From the NCBI RefSeq assembly GCF_901709675.1, contig NC_051096.1, positions 1-64,000 of the forward strand: a DNA stretch of 64,000 nt, given 5' to 3'. The notes beneath the pieces were generated by a model, which saw only the letters and a program-made list of their open reading frames with translations, did not search any database and was not told the DNA's origin. Origin of the DNA: Syngnathus acus. Its lineage: Eukaryota > Chordata > Actinopteri > Syngnathiformes > Syngnathidae. A program made the translations under genes and the position numbers. Below, piece after piece: positions 60,624 through 64,000 of this stretch; position 1 is the stretch's first letter; every line of letters begins with the position of its first letter.

Positions 60624-62489
60624 TTGACATATGTGATTGCAGTGATGATTCGCCCTAACGTATTTCCTCTATGTATTGTTTTATGCGAAACATCTATACA
60701 TAGACTATCCGCGTCTATGGGTACACAGTCGGCGATGGAGGTCTTCGATGCAATCGAAGATGAGGACGCAGTTGTGGATAAAATCTTTATTGCTCCACCC
60801 GTGGTCAGTTTCGAGTCTGACGAAGACACGGGCGAGGAAGACTGCGGAGGAACGTTCAATAATCTCTCGGGACGGCAGCTTAGCGCTCCCGCCGTGGTGG
60901 TCCTCGCCGACGGACGTGTGATCGGAGATGATGATGATGGCGACACTGAGGAAGAAGAGGAGCCCCAACAGGCCTCCACCTCAAAGAAACGCTCGCAGAA
61001 AGATGCGTTGGACTACAATTGGACCAACAGTAAAACGCGCCTGACAAAATTCCCGGACGCCAGGCCTCTCGCCGTCCCCACAATTTTGGTTGGAAAGAGC
61101 GCAGTTCAGAAGCTGGACTTCTTCCTTTCCGATGTATATCCTCACCTTGTTCGCGAGACCATCAAGTATGCGGCGGTGACTGACTCCAACTTCCAGCTCA
61201 CCATCGGAGAATTGAAGCGCGTGGTGGGGATCTTGCTGCTCTCGGGTTACCACCAGCTCCCCAGTCGCCGACACTACTGGAACACAGATGAAGATCTCCA
61301 TTGCGCCCTCGTCGCTGGGGCCATGTCACGCAACAGGTTCGAGGAGATCATCCGCTACATTCACTGTGCCGACAACACGCGCCAGAACAGCAGCGACCGG
61401 ATGACAAAGCTGCGTCCCATGATGGACATCCTCAACGCTCGGTTCGGGGAGGCGTATCCAATGGACTGCAATCTTGATCTGGACGAGGCAATGATTGAAT
61501 ACTTTGGAAGACACGGATGCAAGCAAGCAATCCGAAACAAGCCGGTGCGGTTCGGCTACAAGGCCTGGTGCCTGAACAGTGGGACCAACGGCTTCCTGCT
61601 CCACTTCGACATCTACCAGGGGGCGAGTGTAGATGCCTCTGAAGTGGAACGCAAGTTCGGCAAGGGCGGTGGCACGCTCCTTCGACTTCTGGACAACCTC
61701 CCCGATGCTGTGCGTGCACTTCCGCTACGCATCTACATAGACAACTACTTCACCGGCCTCCCGCTAGTTGCAGAGCTGCGCAGGCGGGGCTACGCTTGCA
61801 CGGGGACGATCCGAGAAAACCGCATCCCGCGCTCTTGCCCGATCACAGATCAGAAGGCTATGAAGAGGAAGCCGCGTGGTGCCGTGTCTGTCGTGTACGA
61901 CACGGCAAACAAGATTGCGCTCACTCGGTGGAAGGATAACGCCGTGGTCACCATCGCCTCCACCCTCACCGCTGAGCATCCTCTGCAGAAGGTGTCACGC
62001 TGGTCAAGGCAGGAGAAGAAGAAGGTGGCAGTGGACCAGCCATTTGTTGTCCAGCTGTACAACCGCAGCATGGGCGGCACGGACCGCGCCGACCAGAGCA
62101 TCGAGCTCTACCGCATCAACATGCGCCGGAAGAAGTGGTGGTGGCCGATATTCACCTGGATGCTGGACGCGGCCGTCTTCAATGCATGGGTGCTGCACCG
62201 GCTGGATGAGCACGGCGGGATGTCTCTGCTGGAGTTCCGACGCGAGGTGGCCCGAACTCTGGTTGCAGCACCAGGCGCCACTCGAGCTCGGAGATCGGGC
62301 AGACCGCGCGTGTGCGCAGTTGCCGATGACTCCCGCTTCGACACCGTGGAGCACTGGCCGGAAGTGGCGGCGCAAGGCCGAAAGTGCGCACTGCCGACTT
62401 GCAAGTCGCGTCCGTCCAGTGCGTGCTCCAAGTGCCGCGTGGCACTGTGCACTGTGAAGTGTTTCCGTGCTTACCGCCAGCCGGAATAA
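60624..62489 (+). CDS. piggyBac transposase (PGBD-like), open frame
   Basis: 621 codons without interruption. The first long stretch is acidic (EDEDAV, DDDDGDTEEEEE), then the DDE core of the Tnp_1_7 type. Catalytic aspartates by comparison with piggyBac: D287 (LDEAMIEYFG), D373 (YIDNYFTG), D487 with D490 (GGTDRADQ). The C-terminus has a cysteine-rich finger (CALPTCKSRPSSACSKC...CTVKC) as in piggyBac. The open frame begins before likely starts. M32 (60717) or M38 (60735), or an upstream exon at 60531, are better starts. The stop TAA is part of an AATAAA. High GC and intact catalysis suggest a recent or selected copy; it cuts and pastes at TTAA. Confidence 0.85.
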   Translation: MTYVIAVMIRPNVFPLCIVLCETSIHRLSASMGTQSAMEVFDAIEDEDAVVDKIFIAPPVVSFESDEDTGEEDCGGTFNNLSGRQLSAPAVVVLADGRVIGDDDDGDTEEEEEPQQASTSKKRSQKDALDYNWTNSKTRLTKFPDARPLAVPTILVGKSAVQKLDFFLSDVYPHLVRETIKYAAVTDSNFQLTIGELKRVVGILLLSGYHQLPSRRHYWNTDEDLHCALVAGAMSRNRFEEIIRYIHCADNTRQNSSDRMTKLRPMMDILNARFGEAYPMDCNLDLDEAMIEYFGRHGCKQAIRNKPVRFGYKAWCLNSGTNGFLLHFDIYQGASVDASEVERKFGKGGGTLLRLLDNLPDAVRALPLRIYIDNYFTGLPLVAELRRRGYACTGTIRENRIPRSCPITDQKAMKRKPRGAVSVVYDTANKIALTRWKDNAVVTIASTLTAEHPLQKVSRWSRQEKKKVAVDQPFVVQLYNRSMGGTDRADQSIELYRINMRRKKWWWPIFTWMLDAAVFNAWVLHRLDEHGGMSLLEFRREVARTLVAAPGATRARRSGRPRVCAVADDSRFDTVEHWPEVAAQGRKCALPTCKSRPSSACSKCRVALCTVKCFRAYRQPE

Positions 62490-63000
62490 AATGTGTGAGA
62501 AGCACTGGTCGCGTGATCCGTTTTCTGACCGGAAGTGGCGGCGCAAGGCTGAACATCATCACTGCTGAGTTACAGTTTATATCTCCGTTTATGGTACCGC
62601 AAGTTTGAAAGTTTGTTGTTGAAAGTTTGTTGCAAATAAATTCGGCTATGAAAGCCACTTGTGTTCATAGAAACTTTGGCATTTTCTTACGGCTGGTCCC
62701 CATACCCTGGGGATGACGGCCGCCGTTGCACATGCACGCCCATTGAAAATTGTGGAAATGGTCCCTTTCATGTTGCAGACAGCTGTTACGTGTAAAACAC
62801 AACTATCTCTGAACATTCAAATAAATTACATCACGTTACACTTGCAAATCGTCAGAATGCTCCGATTTTTGTGCACGTATCAGCACATAGTCTATATATA
62901 GATGCCGCATATTTCGTAGACGCGACGTCATAACCAAAAAAGCGCGGCATATTCGTACTTAGGGACACCTAAGGACCCAAAAAATATGCACCTTTTTAGA

Positions 63001-63028
63001 AATAACAATTTGGGCAGAAACGGGTTAA
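63001..63028 (+). other. piggyBac right end and TTAA
   Basis: Terminal sequence to 63024 and target site TTAA at 63025-63028. Confidence 0.75.
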
Positions 63029-63460
63029 GTACGAAAGATAAAAGCCATCAAAGCAAAGGAAAAAAAGTAACAGCGGCCAACCAGCACCCCTCAATATCAG
63101 AGAACACCCCAAAACACACAAAATAGCCTCCACGGGGTCCATAAACAGGTGTAAGGACAGTCCAGTTCAACGGCGCCCAATGGACCGTGGTCGTGAATCG
63201 GTGAAAACATCACAAAACAGGCAAACGTGTGAGCAGCGTCCTGGGCACCCAGTCGGGGCAGGTGCAGATGGACACCACGGGGCTAGCACGGCGAAGGTCG
63301 TTGGTTCCGACGATCACGAGGCTGCGAGGCCAAGGCGAGGGACCCGTCAGCACCGGCCGGATAAGCAGGAAGCCGTCGTAGAGTTACGCCGGTCTCAACT
63401 GATTACTCGGTAATCCAGAAGAGCATTAGCTTTAAAACCATCCAAGATCTAAAGTAAGTT
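63029..63460 (-). other. Non-coding, probably LINE 3' region
   Basis: GC-rich in the middle; likely the continuation of the LINE 3' end at 60136-60330. No frame of note. Confidence 0.35.
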
Positions 63461-63591
63461 CCACCAGTTGACATTGTAACTCGGAGAACATGTGATTACT
63501 TTATCAAATAGTATATGGCTCCTGTTTGCCGAGGTGTCCCTGGCACACTTTGCAAAGCAGACAACACTGACAAATAGATTTAGAAAATGTT

Positions 63592-63663
63592 GTTTCTACC
63601 CAGTCTCAAACAGGGGGTCTTTCGCGTCTTAGAAGAACAGGATGACCAATACGCTATGGAAAC
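63592..63663 (-). tRNA. tRNA-Val-like, anticodon AAG (pseudogene likely)
   Basis: 72 nt with tRNA-Val acceptor ends and T arm. Anticodon loop CTAAGAC gives AAG (Leu class) instead of AAC. One mismatch in each of the acceptor, anticodon and T stems; D stem broken. Confidence 0.5.
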
Positions 63664-63956
63664 TGCTGTGACGTCCAAAGCATTTTGAGAAGCCTGGCAA
63701 AAGTTCAACAAAAGGGAGTGAGGAAGAAAGCAGGCACTTATGAACTTTTTGATTTGCTTTTCAAAACTGTGCCAGCAAAAGCAATTTTTCCATACAAAGA
63801 AATAAACTCCGCGTCGGGGAATTGAAGCCCGATTTGCCGAGCCCAGGCTGAGTCGTTTCGCTAAAGGGTACCTGATTTGAGACTGGGTGAAAACCAGGTT
63901 TCGCACTTTTCTTTAACTTTTGCCAAGCTCTTCAAAAGGCTATGTGTGTCAGCGCG
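63664..63956. other. Non-coding with tRNA T-arm scraps
   Basis: A tRNA-Asp-like 3' end on the minus strand (TTCAATTCCCCGACGCGGAG, about 63790-63810) and a tRNA-Val 3' end on the plus strand (about 63868-63893). Confidence 0.4.
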
Positions 63957-64000
63957 GTTTCCATGGTGTAGTGGTTATCACATTCCCTCACACGCTGAAG
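63957..64000 (+). tRNA. tRNA-Val (CAC), cut by window edge
   Basis: GTTTCCATGGTGTAGTGG then TTATCACATTCC and CTCACAC: the first 44 nt of tRNA-Val(CAC). One base is missing in the anticodon stem, so it may be decayed. The 3' part is outside the window. Confidence 0.5.

Larger units (their letters stand above)
60331..63024 (+). mobile_element. piggyBac element
   Basis: The right end CAATTTGGGCAGAAACGGG stops at 63024 and is followed by TTAA, the piggyBac target site. The left end is worn: TCAA at 60329-60332 followed by ACGGGTTTCAGCC, which agrees with the inverted right end at 9 of 12 positions. It appears to sit in the 3' region of a LINE. Confidence 0.7.

Noticed and set aside
62179-62658. 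Long minus-strand frames opposite the piggyBac gene
   Set aside because: Shadow frames of GC-rich coding sequence; no motifs.
1-64000. CRISPR arrays, operons or bacterial signals
   Set aside because: Repeats are transposon or tRNA derived; nothing prokaryotic is seen.

Overview
The window looks like a piece of a teleost fish nuclear genome. It has no long runs of single-copy genes. It is packed with fish-type non-LTR retrotransposons of the L2/Maui kind (3' tails of TTGAATC, CTAAGT or GACTTT repeats), hAT elements with BED-finger transposases, a tRNA-derived SINE, Ty3/Gypsy and retrovirus-like LTR pieces, a pogo-like and a piggyBac element, and long (CA)n tracts. Eukaryotic nuclear tRNAs and a U5 snRNA are also present. 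Nothing suggests prokaryotic DNA, CRISPR or toxin genes. The species cannot be read from the sequence.

Layout. 1-7.6 kb: the 5' part of an endogenous retrovirus on the minus strand (LTR, primer-binding site matching tRNA-Trp, gag remnants). It is broken by an L2 copy that itself carries another L2 copy. 8.56 kb: a U5 snRNA-like gene. 9-12.5 kb: an L2 copy split by a solo LTR. 13.2-14.6 kb: a hAT element with a perfect 8-bp target duplication. 14.7-18 kb: a minus-strand LINE, a block duplicated at 26.8-28.3 kb, and a Gypsy pol fragment split by a solo LTR. 18-21.3 kb: a LINE whose reverse transcriptase carries a PHD-like zinc finger, split by another hAT. 22.5-26.2 kb: a decayed tRNA cluster (Met array, Arg, Lys). 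26.2-37 kb: more LINEs, a GC-rich minisatellite and tRNA remnants. 37.2-44.1 kb: tRNA-Asp and Pro remnants, a small exon-like set, a telomere-like satellite, and a tandem array of nine tRNA-Gln-like units, eight of which carry a Glu-type CTC anticodon. 44.3-48.1 kb: a pogo-like fragment and a minus-strand APE-type LINE. 49.5-55.6 kb: a DNA transposon inserted in a tRNA-His gene and carrying two L2 copies, one nearly intact. 55.7-60.1 kb: SINE, solo LTR, hAT and tRNA remnants. 60.3-63.0 kb: a piggyBac element with an open 621-codon transposase frame. 63.6-64.0 kb: tRNA-Val-like sequences.

The only long protein-coding frame that looks intact is the piggyBac transposase. Almost all other coding sequence is broken retrotransposon ORF. 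The recurring theme is a tRNA-rich, locally duplicated region used as a landing site by transposons. Several tRNA-like units keep good cloverleaf pairing while their anticodons have changed class. Family names and decay states below come from reading motifs by eye; no database search was possible.
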